64,000 bases of DNA from Letharia columbiana. Its lineage: Eukaryota; Ascomycota; Lecanoromycetes; Lecanorales; Parmeliaceae. The DNA is taken from positions 124,001-188,000 of the forward strand of contig NW_023501102.1 of assembly GCF_014066305.1 (NCBI RefSeq), written 5' to 3'. Of this stretch, positions 38,168 to 50,808 are shown one piece after another (the first letter of the stretch is position 1; the number at the start of each line of letters is the position of its first letter). The notes beneath the pieces are model-generated. The model saw only the letters and a program-made list of their open reading frames with translations. It made no database searches and was not told the DNA's origin. A program made the position numbers and the translations under genes.

Positions 38168-39754
38168 TATATTTAAAAAAAAGAATTAAGAGATTTTAAG
38201 AATAGAGAATAATAAATAAGTTAAGAGTTTTATATAATAATTATTATTAGCTAATTCAACTTTCTATATCTCTTATATTATTATACTTTATATCTATTTA
38301 TTTATATTATATTCTCTTTAAATTTAATATTTAAATATAATAAATCTTTATTAGTTAAATATATAATAATAGATTAATATTTAATTAATATTGAATTATA
38401 TTAAATCTTAATTCGATAGTTATATTTTTTTTTAATTTATTTATCTCTCTATAATTATAATAAATTAAAGTCTATTAATTATATTATAAATAATCTCGCG
38501 ATATTAATAATAATAAATAAAAACTTAAGAGTTAAGAAAGATTTAAAGTATATAATTTTAAAAGCTTATTTTTTTTAAATTTAATTAAGACGTAGCATAG
38601 AATACTTCTTTCTCTTTACTTTTTTTTCTCTTAAAAGTCTATTAATAGTAAATTCGTTAATCTATCATATCGCTAAGATAAAGAAAAGAGTATTATCTAT
38701 AGATAATATTATCTATAATAATATTTAAATAAATAGATTATTTATAATAATAATAGAGTAAGATTAAATTTAATTAAATATAATATTTATAATAATAAAT
38801 AATATTAAGTATTTAATAACGTAAAAAAAGATTTAATTAAATATATTTTTTATAATAACGTAGAATATTAAAATATATAATTATTAATATATTATTATAA
38901 TTTAACTTATATCCCTTCTATATCCCTTCTATATTCTTTTATATATTCTTTTATATTTTTTTTTATATATAATTAGTTATAGATAGTATTACTTTATTCT
39001 CTATTAGCTATATAATAATTAATAACTCTATTACTAAATCTATATACTTTCTATTATTAGTACTACTATATATTAAAAATAATTTATATTTAATAATCTT
39101 ATATTATAAAAAATAATTATTTATTATTATATTTTATAAAGAAGTATATAGAAAGAATAAAGATAATTATCTATTTATAATATAAAGTTATATTAAAATT
39201 ATTTATTATTATAAGATATAATTATAATATCTATTTAAAATTTAATAATATAATAAAATATTAATTTTCTATTAATTAATTTTAATACTTTTATATAATT
39301 AGTAGCTAGAAATACTATTAATTTTAATACTTCTATATAATCCGAATTTAAGTTACTTCTTATTTACTCTTCTTAAGTCTAATTTAATTTATAAATATAG
39401 TAAACTTATTATTAATAAGAGTCTTAATAAGTTTATTTATAGCTATATCGTTTATAGAAACCTATTTAAATATAACTATTCTCATTTTTACTTAATCTTA
39501 TATAAAATACTATTAGATATTAATATACTTAATATATAAGTAAAAGCGAGAGTTTTTAATTAATATAATAATCTTTTAATTATTTATTTTAATTAATATT
39601 AGTTTATTAAATAATTCGAAGTTAATATCTAATTCGCTTAGAAGTCTAATTACTTAAATAGCCTTCTTTACTATTTAAATTTAATTTATATATTTAATTT
39701 TATAAGATAATAATATAATAAATTATTATTATTTAGATATTTAGTAGAAGATAA
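38168..39754. other. Unclassified RIP-degraded DNA
   Basis: About 1.6 kb of AT-rich sequence, with short tandem TATCCCTTCTATATCCCTTC-type repeats near 38915-38965. Nothing else recognised. Confidence 0.4.
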
Positions 39755-40355
39755 TTTAAGCTTTAAAAAAAAAAAATTAATTTAATTCTATAAATATTTA
39801 AAGGCAAAGAATTTAAATATCGCTTATTAAAAACTTATTTACTCTACTAAGAATACTCTTTAATAGAAGTCAGATAATTAAGTAATAATAATTTCAATAG
39901 AATTTAAAACTATTTCGCTTCGTGCTCGATTCGAATATATTAATCTCCCTTACTAAAAAATCGTAAAATCGTAAAAATCGTAAAATTAATAAAAATTCTA
40001 TAAATTATAAAAATAGAAATAATAATAATTAAGATAAAAAAACTATACTAGATATTGAGATTAACATCTTGTTAATTAAATTTAAAATAATTTAAATTTA
40101 ATAAACTCTCTAGAAATCTATTATTAATATAAGTTCTCTTTTTTCTATTAAAAATTTACTATTATTTTTTTAAATTATAGAACTTTTTTTACACTTTCTA
40201 ATAATCTAAAGTTTATAAAATTCGATCTTATAGTTCTAAGTATTTCTTAAATTAAAGTATTTTTACTCTTCGAGACTTTAGAGTTTAATTTAATCTCGAA
40301 ATTAGATGTAAAAATTAATTACTTTTCATAGATTTAATTTATAAGCTTAAACTTA
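39755..40355 (+). mobile_element. Rep1 3' part, middle duplicated
   Basis: Ends AGCTTAAACTTA before a T, the mutated CTCG end. Inside are two middle blocks (about 39765-39960 and 40125-40320) with TCTTTTTTCTATTAAAAATTT and GTTTATAAAATTCGATCTTATA. The 5' end is missing. Confidence 0.55.
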
Positions 40356-40489
40356 TTTATACTTAATATAATAATTAAGTACTTATTTTTTAAAATATTA
40401 AACGATATTTTTATCTAAAGCTTATCTTTAAAAATAATAAATAATAAAAGAAGCTATTTTATTACGTTCTTAGCGTAACTTAATAAAAT

Positions 40490-40715
40490 ATAGCTACTAG
40501 CCGAAAAGATATAAATTTTTTTAAACTTATAATTTTTAAACTTTTACTTCTTTTCTTTAAAAATTTATATCTTTATAATCTATTTATAGAATCTTATAAT
40601 TCTTAAAGTACTATAACGAGACTAGTTTATTCTATACGAGACGATTTTAAAATACGATAATTTATATATAAAATAGTAGAATTTAAAATATTTTATATCT
40701 TTTAAAATAATATCT
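40490..40715 (-). repeat. Dispersed repeat R3, inverted copy
   Basis: Reverse complement of 24575-24745 and 3385-3560, including AACTTTTACTTCTTTTCTTTAAAAATTTATATC. It is less RIP-mutated than the other copies (CTATAACGAGACTAGTTTATTC). Confidence 0.55.
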
Positions 40716-41696
40716 CGAAAATTGCTTAAATTACATATTATATATTATATCTTTTCGATCTCTAATCGATATAGCTTTCTTCGATTTTTTCCTTTATAGC
40801 TTTATTAATTAATAAACTTATATTATTTAAAGAATTATCTTTCTTTATATCTTATAACTACCTTAACTAATTTAAGAATATACTTACTTCTTTTAAAAGT
40901 CTCAAATTTCTAATACTTTTATTTGCGAATATATATTAAATTAAAGTTATTTATTTCTTTCTTCTATTTTAAAAAATATATATTAATAAATTATACTTAA
41001 AGTATATAACTTTCGCTTTATAAGTAGTAATAAGAATAAACTCTTTTCAATTTATATTATATATATTTTTCTTTTAAATATTATATTTTTCTATTATTAA
41101 TATAATAAGCTAAAATAATTATAGTAACTTCTCTATATTATAAGTTATAAAATATTCTTTATATAAAAACTAATTAGATTAACTCTTTAAATTTAGATAA
41201 AGCTTTAGAAACTTACTATATAGTTTATTTCTAATTTTTATAATCTTCTTTACTATTAATATCTTATTAGTAATATAATTAATAGAGATACTCTTATAAA
41301 TTAACTCTACTCTATTATTTATAGAATTTATAATATTATAAATTACTCTTCTATTAAACTTAATTACTATTTAAATTTATATACTTTTTAATAAAAATAA
41401 ATTATATTAATAATACGTCGTTTAAAAGTAATAGAGATAAAATTATAATATAATATAATTAATTTAGATAAGTATTACGCGTATACTCTCTATCTACTAG
41501 ATATATATTTACTATCTACTATTTATAAACCTCTTTAATTAAATTAGCGCTCGTATAAAAGATAGTAAAAGTTAACTCGATTAGATATAAGTTTCATATA
41601 TATTTTCTCTTAGAGAACTTTATAGCGACTTTTAATAATAATTAAATTATAATAAAATAGATTTTCTTAGATCTCTTCTTATAGAATAATGATATT
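40716..41696. other. Unclassified RIP-degraded DNA
   Basis: No frame or terminal repeat recognised, although CpG and CpT are somewhat more frequent than elsewhere (about 41440-41640). Confidence 0.4.
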
Positions 41697-41698
41697 TA

Positions 41699-42850
41699 CG
41701 CTACGTAACGAGGCGAGAAACTTCGACGAGATTTCGAAGAGGGGGGGGTCGGGATTGAGGTAGGATTTTAGAATATATTTTATTACCTTTATGAATCTTA
41801 AATATCTCTAAGCGACTTATCTAAATTTTAATATTATATATTAAGAACTGCGATAAAATAGAGTATAAAATACGATATCGTAGTTTAAATTAAACTATAA
41901 GATATAGATGCTTAGAAAGATAATTAGAAGATATATAAGAAAGATATTATAAGAATATTATAAGAGTAATAGTTCTAAGCTAATTTAATTAAAAAGCTTA
42001 TTTTCTTAATATTTAAGACTTAAAAACGAGAATAGATATTACGCTAAGAGGCTAGTAATTAATTAGATTATCGAATTTTATTATTTCTAATTTAAAATAT
42101 ATCTTATTTCTTTATTTTCGATCTAAATACGAGTATACGCGAGTACGTTTAAAAGAGAAAGCTGAAAAAAAACTTTAAAATTCTTAAATCTATCTTTTTT
42201 GATTTCTTTTCTTTTATTAAAAATATAATAATAAAGTAAGTTTATAAAGTTATAGATTTAATTATACGCTTTTAAATAATATAGTATAGACGAAATTTAA
42301 TATCGTATTTATAAAGATATATTAAAAATTAAGATTTTTATTTAAATTATCGAGTTTACAAGAAGAGCCTCTTCGATAGAAGCTCTCGAAGAGCTCTCGA
42401 AGGGTTAGAGGGGTTTTAGAGAGTCTCCCTCTAAGTATATTAACTATCTCTCTTAATTCTTAGAGTTAGATCTTTTAAAATCTCTTAAATTCTTTAAAGC
42501 TTTTTAAAAGCTTTTTAAGAGTTTATATTAAAAAAGCTATTAAAGTAAGCTTAAAATTAATTAAATATTATTAAAATAATTAAATTTCGAGCTTACTTTA
42601 ATAGCCTCTTCGATAAAGATCTTCGAAAAACTCTTAAAGACCTCTTAAAGGATTTAAGAGATTTTAGAGAGTCTCTTTAAGAATTAAATATATTAAAAAC
42701 TAGTACTTAATAAGCTTTTTACTATTAAAAAGCTCGCGCTCTAATATATATTTAATACGCTTAAACGAAGATAGCGAGATACCTTCTTTACCTCGTTAAA
42801 AAAAACTTATCTCGTTAAAATCTCGCTCTATCTCGCTTCGTTACGTAGTA
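41699..42850. mobile_element. 1.15-kb TIR element with TA target duplication
   Basis: The left end CGCTACGTAACGAGGCGAGA (41699-41718) matches the inverted right end TACTACGTAACGAAGCGAGA (42831-42850). All differences are transitions. TA flanks both ends (41697-41698 and 42851-42852), which suggests the Tc1/mariner group. Just inside the left end is a G-rich patch (GAAGAGGGGGGGGTCGGG, 41736-41753). The interior, about 41800-42060, recurs at 25215-25500, and a foldback lies at 42345-42720. No transposase frame can be read. Confidence 0.65.
42345..42720. repeat. Imperfect foldback and direct repeat inside the TIR element
   Basis: AAAGCTATTAAAGTAAGCTTAAAATTAATT (42528-42557) and the inverted GAGCTTACTTTAATAGC (42590-42606) form the centre. 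Similarity continues outward to about 42445 and 42715 (AATTCTTAGAG.../...TCTTTAAGAATT). A further partial direct copy of the right arm (GCCTCTTCGATAGAAGCTCTCGAAG, TTTTAGAGAGTCTC) lies at 42366-42432. Confidence 0.6.
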
Positions 42851-43016
42851 TAGCTCTACTTTTATATAATAGCTCTATAATAAGTTATTTAAGACTTATC
42901 TTTCGATAGCTAATACTCTATACTTTACGCTATTAATACCTCTATTTAAATCTTTATAAAGTCTCTTAGAGTATTCGAAGAAACTTTTTAATAGTATTTA
43001 TTATAGTAAAGTAATA

Positions 43017-43693
43017 GGGGTTTTCAGAGTAACTTTTTTCCGCGTGGAATCGTCGGAGTATCGGAGTTTCAGTGATTTGCCACCAAAATCTGGTGGCGAA
43101 TCACTGAAACTCCGAAACTCCGACGATTTCATCTCCGAGAATAACCGCCGAAAAAGTACGGTTATTGTGGAATATTCAAATATTCGAATATTCGGACATT
43201 CGTAGACACTTCACGTGACTATTTTAGGTAAATTTCGAGTATTATTTAGGCCTTTCTATTCTTTCTATCTATCTTCTATACGTCTATATCCTTTTAACAC
43301 GCTATAATAAGAAAAAGAAAGCTTATCGTTACTCTTATCGTTACTCTTATCGTTATTCTCTCTAATATTTAAAAAACTCGTAACTCTAAGATTAAATGAT
43401 TATAATAAGATATAGATCTTATTATTAATTGATTTCGTATATAAGACGAGAAGAGTAAACTATATAATTATAAGAATTAGAGTAAAGATAATTATATCGA
43501 TAAAGACTAGAAAATACTCGAAGATATAGAGTTAATAATCATTAAGGCTAAGGCTAATAAGCGAATTTCTAAAAATTTTATAAAAATTAAATCTATTTAA
43601 TAATAAGATATTTAGAGTAGTCGAATATTTTATAGTAAGAAATCTGAAAATTTTACACTTTAAATATTTTTACGAAGTTACTCTAAAAATCCT
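43017..43693. mobile_element. 677-bp TIR element with a RIP-free palindromic head
   Basis: The left end GGGGTTTTCAGAGTAACTT (43017-43035) matches the inverted right end AGGATTTTTAGAGTAACTT (43675-43693). All three differences are transitions. TA flanks both sides (43015-43016 and 43694-43695). The first ~240 bp keep CpA/TpG and contain a strong hairpin (43046-43130) and a second one (AATAACCG...CGGTTATT, 43140-43166). From about 43290 the plus strand reads open if TAA, TAG and TGA are allowed as mutated codons (RKRKLIVTLIVTL near 43311, then K/N/W-rich), but I do not recognise a family. Confidence 0.72.
43046..43130. repeat. Long perfect-looking hairpin, 40-nt arms
   Basis: Arm 43046-43085 and arm 43091-43130 pair at 37 of 40 positions around the 5-nt loop AAATC (43086-43090); the sequence near the loop is GCCACCA-AAATC-TGGTGGC. 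The surrounding DNA is RIP-free. It may be a subterminal transposase site or simply a foldback. It lacks the U-tract context of a terminator, and no gene is nearby. Confidence 0.85.
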
Positions 43694-43695
43694 TA

Positions 43696-43939
43696 ATAAG
43701 TATAACTATAAGATTATAATTTTCGTAAGTTAAAAACTTAAAAAATGATTTTTATGTAATTAACTTACGTACTACTCGTTTCTATCTCTACTTATATATT
43801 ATCTTTATTTATACGCTCTTAAATTCGATAAACTCGATATAGATAGCTATTACTACTATAACTATTACTATTACTTATTTAAATAGTTTATTATTATAGT
43901 CTATTATAATAGTTAATACTAGAATATTCTAGTCGTTAT
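43696..43939. other. AT-rich spacer with foldback-like tracts
   Basis: About 43848-43925 contains GATAGCTATTACTACTATAACTATTACTATTACTTATTTAAATAG, similar to the centre of the foldback element at 57055-58055. No other structure is recognised. Confidence 0.45.
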
Positions 43940-44126
43940 CTATAGATTTAATATAGTAGATAAGACTAATTACTAATTTATACTTTAAAACTATAAATCC
44001 TTATCGAATTATATCTCTAATTATATAATTTAGTAATTTACTATTACTTAAGATATAATTCGATAATTTATTATTTATAATAAAAATCGTAAAGGAGAAA
44101 ATTCGCGACCTAGGTTATTCGCGAGT
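43940..44126 (+). mobile_element. Foldback element FB1, left arm
   Basis: The arm pairs with the inverted sequence at about 51196-51345: both hold TTATTATTTATAATAAAAATCG[T/C]AAAGGAGAAAATTCGCGAC and the motif TTATCGAATTATA/TATAATTCGATAA in several orientations. It ends with CGAGT (44122-44126), the target duplicated by the retrotransposon that follows. The right half resumes at 50997. Confidence 0.75.
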
Positions 44127-44309
44127 TGTTACGAGCGTATTCTATATTCTTAATATATCACTTAGCCCTCTTATTTATTCGGGCCTAGCGTGTCTTAGCA
44201 GAGACATTTATCTACTACTTAATATCTCTCTTCTATCTATATAATTCGATATCTTAATTATCTTATTTAACATACCTATATTAATATTATATCTATATCG
44301 ATTCTAATA
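44127..44309 (+). repeat. 5' LTR (183 bp)
   Basis: Begins TGTTACGAGCGTATTC and ends GATTCTAATA, directly repeated at 50809-50991 and inverted at 464-646. It would have carried promoter and polyadenylation signals. It keeps more CpA/TpG than the 3' LTR (for example TATCACTTAG, AGCAGAGACA). The next 18 bases (TATAACTAAGATTAACTC, from 44311) are where a primer-binding site is expected, but the tRNA cannot be identified after RIP. Confidence 0.95.
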
Positions 44310-45059
44310 CTATAACTAAGATTAACTCACTCATTTTATTTATATTAGCGAACGAATTTAAAGAAACGCGCTAGTAGAGGCTTTAATAAGAAACTAAGTT
44401 AAGCTATCGTATTTCTAGATAAGTCTATTAGATAGGTAATTCGATTTTAAAGCGAATTAAACTCGATAAATAGTGGTCGAGAGATAAATAAGGTATTAAA
44501 TTATTTATACGACTAGCGAATTGAAAGAAATAACTAATATTAATAAAATATTATTTAAATATTATTTATAAGCTTCCCCGTATATAACTTCTCTAGAATA
44601 AGAAACCCTCTAAGCGAAGTAAGTGCACTCGAAAGGGCGCTATTCAAAGCACTTATAGTCTTCTTAACGCTTTAAATAATTAAGAAATAAATATATTAAA
44701 CCTCTATAAAGAAATAATCTTATCTTAAACTTTATAGTGAAAAAATTTTATTCTTAACATCGAATATTTTCGACGCGCTTTAAAAAAACTTTACTATTCT
44801 CTAATATATCTGATATTCCTAATATCTATTCTTTCGAAATATTTAAACTCCTCTTTACTTTGTTTTAAACCTTTCTTTCTTCTTTTCTATAACGAAGTCT
44901 AATATCGAAAGAATAAATTAAATTAAGATCTTATTAGAGTAAATTAAGTTTTAATAAATATTAATTTTATTAGATAATACCCTTAATAAGATAAACTCGA
45001 TAAATACGCTTTAAGATATCGTTAATAGTCTATAACTATAATATTAGACTAAGTATTAA

Positions 45060-46190
45060 TCTAACGAATTTATAATTATATTAAATAAAATTCGTTAGAA
45101 GAGAGATAATTTTCGAAAGATTATTACTCGATATTACGTTATCGTAATAAAAAAGAACTTAATTATAAACGATTTATATTAGATTTATAGAATAATCGAG
45201 GAGATAAATTAACTAGTCTAAGACTTCTAGAAGAATATAATTTTTATATAGCAAAAAGTTAATAGCCTTAAGATATAGTTAATAAAAGACTTATAACTAT
45301 TATCGATTGAGAAGAAACGTATATCTAGACGTTTAAAAGAGAAATTAATTAAGATTTTAGATCTACCTCTATTTATTAACGATAGCGACTCTATCTAAAA
45401 TAACTAGTCCTTTAAAATAAAATAGAAATTTAAGATTAATAACGATTATTACTTTATTAAGAACTTTAAAATAGTTTATATAGTCTTATAACTCGATAAT
45501 AAAATTATATAATATACGATATATAAAAGACTTCGAAACTTTACTAATTTATATTAATCTTTTACTAAGATTATAAATAAATTAATCGATATCTACGAGA
45601 ACTTAGATTAACGTAGTAATATATTACATAATATATATACTCTATAATAAAAAATCTAAATATTTATCGACTTTTATTTAGACTTTATTCGACTAAATAC
45701 TATTCTTAATATTAATAAAATCGTTATAATAAAGTATTATCTTTCAAATAAATTAAGAAAGAATTTAAGAGATTTATAAAAGATTATAAAGAAATTCACT
45801 ATCTTAAAGGCTGTAAAGAAATATCTTTAAAAACTAAATAACTTATATCGTGCTAGATAAAAAGATATAAAGCTTATAAAGATTACTATTAAGTCGACTA
45901 TTATATAAACCGCAATTAATATATATTTTATATCTATTATTAAGATTATAATTATTACGCTTTTAAGTATTAAGATTAATCTAAAATTAAGAGAATCTAT
46001 ATATTATAATTACGATAAAAAAGATTATTATTAAAATATCTATATAATAACTATCTAAATCGAGGTCGATAAAAAGATCTTTAAAAAAGCACGACTCTAC
46101 GCGATAAATGTAAATAAAGAATTCGAAATTAATAACGTCGATATTATAGATAGCGATGATTCTTCTTCGAATTTGGGAAACGAATAGCCT
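45060..46190 (+). pseudogene. gag remnant with CCHC zinc knuckle
   Basis: It would have encoded the structural protein of the particle. Near 45665-45775 a frame reads FDFYLDFIRL and KYYLSNKLRKNLRDL, typical of the central helix region of gypsy Gag. At 46002-46043 the frame YYNYDKKDYYQNIY reverts, by undoing G-to-A and C-to-T changes, to a CX2CX4HX4C knuckle (Cys codons 46002, 46011, 46041; His codon 46026). An acidic tail (DSDDSSSNL-like, about 46145-46170) follows. Stops are TAA/TAG at CAA, CAG or TGG positions. Start and end are approximate. Confidence 0.75.
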
Positions 46191-46289
46191 CTTCTAAAGT
46201 TACGATAAGAGGTACTTATAAAGTATATCTAATAGATATTCTTAATAACGCCCTAATACGTCATCCTTTCTACATATAAATCACACTTT

Positions 46290-49200
46290 CCTTACAAGAA
46301 AGAATCTACTTATTTAAGGACTCTCTTATAGATAGTAGATATATCGATACTTATATAGTTATAAACGAGTTCTTAATTCTAGCGATATATAAGATCTTAT
46401 ATCTAAAACTACTCTTACTATTATAATTTAAATTATTAAGAAATTATAATAACTAGATCGTAAAATAACTAATTATATACTATTTACTCCCTACGATAAT
46501 AGTAGAAAGCTATTAAGAAGAAATATATTTAATACTAATTATATTACTAAAATACGATATAATAATTAAAAAACTATAGATAAATAAATATAAGATAGTT
46601 CTTAATATATTATGGGATAAGATACTCTTTCTATCTAATCGATATAATTATAATAATAATTAGATATTAATAATAAACGAACTCCCCTTTTTACTAACTC
46701 CAGAGCTTCGATCACCCATATCACTTACTCTTTCACCTATTATACTAAAACGATAAAGCTCTCCCCCACCCACCTACAATAACGAGATTAATTCAAATAT
46801 CTTCTTATTAAATAAGAATGAGAATAGTAAGAAGCTTAAGTCTATTAATATCGCTAAGATTAATATAGCGATTTATTATTAACTAGCCTATAAAAAAGAT
46901 AATAAACTATTTATATTAATAATAAATAAGATCTATAATAATACGTTAATACTATATATATCTTTCATTATCTAAATATCTCGCGGTTTCTATATATTAG
47001 TTAATAAACCCTATTTTTATAACTTAGAAAAGAAATATAAAAGATATTATAATTTTAATTACTCTATTTAGATTAATAGTATTAACGAGATTAGTTCTAA
47101 AGAGATAAAATATAAGCTATCTACGAAGTATTACGACTATCTTAATATTTTCGATAGAACTAAGGCGAATATACTTTCTCTATATCGTTCTTATAATTAT
47201 AAGCTAGAATTTAATAATAGCTTTAATAAAATAAAACTTTCGAAAAGTAGAATCTATTTAATATTAGAATATAAACTAAAATAGATAAAGAAGTATCTAG
47301 ACGAATATCTAAAGAAGGGATTTATAATATTAAACTATATATTATTCGCCTTATCTATCCTATTCGCGGAAAAGCTAAATAGAGAATTACGTTTTTATAT
47401 AAACTATTAAAAGCTAAACGCTATTATTAAAAGAAATTAATATCTAATTTTATTAATAGATAAGATTTTAATAAGAATTTAGAGATATAAATATCTTACT
47501 TAATTAGATATTATAATCGTATTTAATAAACTATATATATATCTTAATAGCGAAGATTTTACTACTTTTATTATCTTTCTAAGAGTATATAAGTATTAAG
47601 TTCTCTTCTTCGATCTAACTAACGATCTAGCTATATATTAATAATATATAAATAATATTCTATTCGAATATCTAAATAACTTCTATTAGATCTATCTCGA
47701 TAATATACTTATTTATAATAAGATAAAAAAGAAATATATTTAATACGTTAAATAAATCCTCTAGAAATTAAGGGATATCGACCTTTAGATAAATATCCTT
47801 AAGTACGAATTTTACGTTTAGAAAATTAAATTTCTAGATTTATTAGTATTTATAAACGGGTTATAAATAGACTCTATTAAAATCTAGACTATTATCGAGT
47901 AAACTATATCTATTAATCTTAAAGAGATATAAGCCTTTATTAGATTTTATAATTTTTACTAACGATTTATTAGAGATTTCTCTAAAATAGTTAAATTTAT
48001 AATAAAACTTACGATAAAAGAGGCTATATTTAATTAGTTTCCAGCATATTAAGAGGCCTTTTACTTTCTTAAAGTCGCTATTACTAAAGCTTTAATTCTA
48101 TATTATTTCGATAGAATAAAGAAAGTCGTTTTAGAGACTAATTCTTTTAACTACGTTAATAAAAATATTCTTTTCTAATATAATAATAAGAGAGTACTTT
48201 ACCCGATAGTCTTTTATAGTAAAAATCTTATTTTAATAGAGTATAATTATTAGATCTACGATAAGAAGTTATTAGTTATTATTCGCTATCTTAAATATTA
48301 GCGTTCTAAATTAAAATATACTAATATCTCTATTAAGATCTTCACAAATTATAAAGACTTAATATACTTCGTTAAAGGAAGAGACCTTAATCGTCGCTAG
48401 GCCCGCTATTTAAATATACTATTCGAATTTAATATAAAAATTATTTATCGATTAAGATCTTAAAACGTTAAGGCGAATATACTTATATAAATAGCTGGGT
48501 ATAAATTAACTAATTTCGAAAATAAACGATTACGTTAATAGTATTAAATAATTCTTATCTCTAATTGATTAAAGTTAAATAGCGAAAGTATCGATATATA
48601 TATAATTAATAACTCTATCTATTATAAGATAATAAGCGTTAATAAGAAGAACGATTATTATACGAAAATTTATAACGCTATCGCCGAGAATAAGAATAAG
48701 TTTTAAGGAATTACTCTTAATAAGTGCTTTATATAGAACGAAGTGCTTTATTAAAAGAATCGTTTATAAATATTCGATAATATATATATTAATATTATTC
48801 GAGAGATATATAATTAATTATCCTACGGCTATTTCGAGGTAATACGCATCTATAAACTACTTAAAAAGAAGTATTATTAGCGAGAAATAAGGGCGATAAT
48901 AATTATCTATATTTAAAATTACTATATCTATTAGAGAACTAAAATATCTCGAGATCGAGAATATAATTTATTTTAGTCTCTATCGATTCCATAGAAACGA
49001 TAATAAGATATATCGATTAACTTCGTTATAGGCTTATCTATATTTAACGACTATAATACTATTTAGATAGCAATCGATTAATTTACTAAGAAACGTTATT
49101 ATATAGTCTATTCTAATATCGATAAAGATATTATTACTAAGAAGATAATTAACTTATTACTTAAAGAAATATTTCGTCTATATAATTTATCGATCTTAAT

Positions 49201-50080
49201 AATATCGAATTAAGGTTTTTAATTTATAATTATTATATAAAAGTCTTTTTATAAATAATTAGATATTATAGTTAAGCTATTAATAGCTTTTTACTCTAAA
49301 ATCGATAGATAAATCGAGCGAGCAAATTAGAATATAAAGCGTTATCTTCGAATATACTATAACTATATATAGAACGACTAGATAAGATAACTATTTATTA
49401 TCGAGTTCGCCGATAATAATACTATCTCAGCGATTACTAATATTTCACCTTTTCTTATAAATAAGAAATTTTACTCTCGAATAAGTTTTAGCTTAAATAC
49501 TATCAACTACGAGACTATTTATAAGCGTCTTAATACTACTTAAGTAGAGGATATTACGAATTATATAAAATAGGTTCTTAAGTATATTAGAAGTAATATA
49601 GATTATATTTAGAAGGCTATAATTATATAAGTTAATAAATATTAATAAAAGATTATCTTTTAGATAGGCGATAAGGTCTTTCTAAATAGCAAAAATATTA
49701 TCTTTAATCGCTCTTTTTATAAATTAAATTATAAGAGACTTAGCTTATTTAAGATTATAGATCTTATAAGAATCTTATATTATCTAGAACTTCCATTAAC
49801 TATAAGAATCTACGACGTCTTTTATTCTAATCTCTTAAGTCTCGCTATAAATAACCCCTTATTAAAATAGATAAATTTACTATTAAAGCACGTGATTGTT
49901 AATAATTAAATCGAATAAATTATTAAAGAAATACTTATATTTAAGTTAATTAATAATTATCTTAAATATAAAGTTAAGTAAGAAGGTCTCGATAATAATC
50001 TTATTTAATATAATGTAAACGACGGTAAATTCGAAAATTACTAAGATCTAGTAAATAACTTTTATAAATAATATCTTGAA
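46290..50080 (+). pseudogene. pol remnant: protease, RT, RNase H, integrase, chromodomain
   Basis: It would have encoded the enzymes for copying and inserting the element. Protease: LIDS followed by mutated GC near 46326. RT: KLNAI near 47413; FGLTN (FDLTN, 47609-47623) and YLDDILIY (YLDNILIY, 47693-47716; second Asp codon now AAT). RNase H: VVLETDS with the Asp codon mutated at 48140, then YP.VFYSK and E.NY.IYDKELL near 48190-48270. Integrase: mutated Asp codons at 49019 (INFV) and 49208 (ISN.GS), intact Glu codon GAG at 49316 (D.QIERAN), then GDKVFLN near 49669 and LLSLA near 49846. Chromodomain: YKVK.EGLDNN.....YN near 49965-50025, ending F.NY.DL. Catalytic residues are lost, so it is dead. 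Confidence 0.88.
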
Positions 50081-50790
50081 GAGCCTCACCTATAAGAGTT
50101 AACTTATGAAATATCAAAACTATCTCGAATACCCCGTTTTTAATTAAATTAAAACCGTTCGATATCTTTATAATAACCTCATTTTTTTTAGAAGCCGAGA
50201 ATCGATTCCTTAGGTCTATATCGATCACAAATTATATTATATAGAGTCTCCCGCGTAGAGTCCCCTTACTAATAAATATCTAAACACCTTTCGAAGCTAT
50301 AGTACGTTATTTATAAACCTCACCCTCGTCGTCGATAGTTTTTATTAATATTAGTTATATAATATCTTATAGAGAAACTCGTTAATATTAAATTAGAGTT
50401 TTTAGCGTCTACGGCTCGATTCGGTTTAATTTAATTCGAAAGTTCTCGACTAATTATATCGCGTTATTTTACGAATCTTTTATCCGCTTAGATATAAATT
50501 CGAAAATTACTACTATTTACCCCTACGCCTATAAATATGATTTTTATTATATTATATCGATTTCCTTCTAGCTAAGCTTTTTATATATACTTATATCTTA
50601 ATTAGCGATATTATTATAATATAAGTATAAAGAGCTATTACTATTCTTAATATCGCTTATAAAGAAAGATATAATACTAAGACTCTCGAATACGATTATT
50701 TCTTTACTACTTTTATTATTTTTCAGGCGTTAAGCGTATATATATATCTATTTTTCTATCTTTCTACTTATTAATTATGAAATATAATTT

Positions 50791-50808
50791 AATAAAGAAA
50801 GGGGGTAG
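50791..50808 (+). promoter_or_regulatory. Polypurine tract
   Basis: AATAAAGAAAGGGGGTAG sits directly before the 3' LTR. It would prime plus-strand DNA synthesis. It survives because it contains no CpA and only one TA step. Confidence 0.85.

Noticed and set aside
43046..43130. Transcription terminator or structured RNA
   Set aside because: No gene nearby, no U-tract; it lies near the end of a TIR element and is better explained as part of it.
50001..50228. 75-codon minus-strand open frame
   Set aside because: It is antisense to the chromodomain and tail of the pol remnant.
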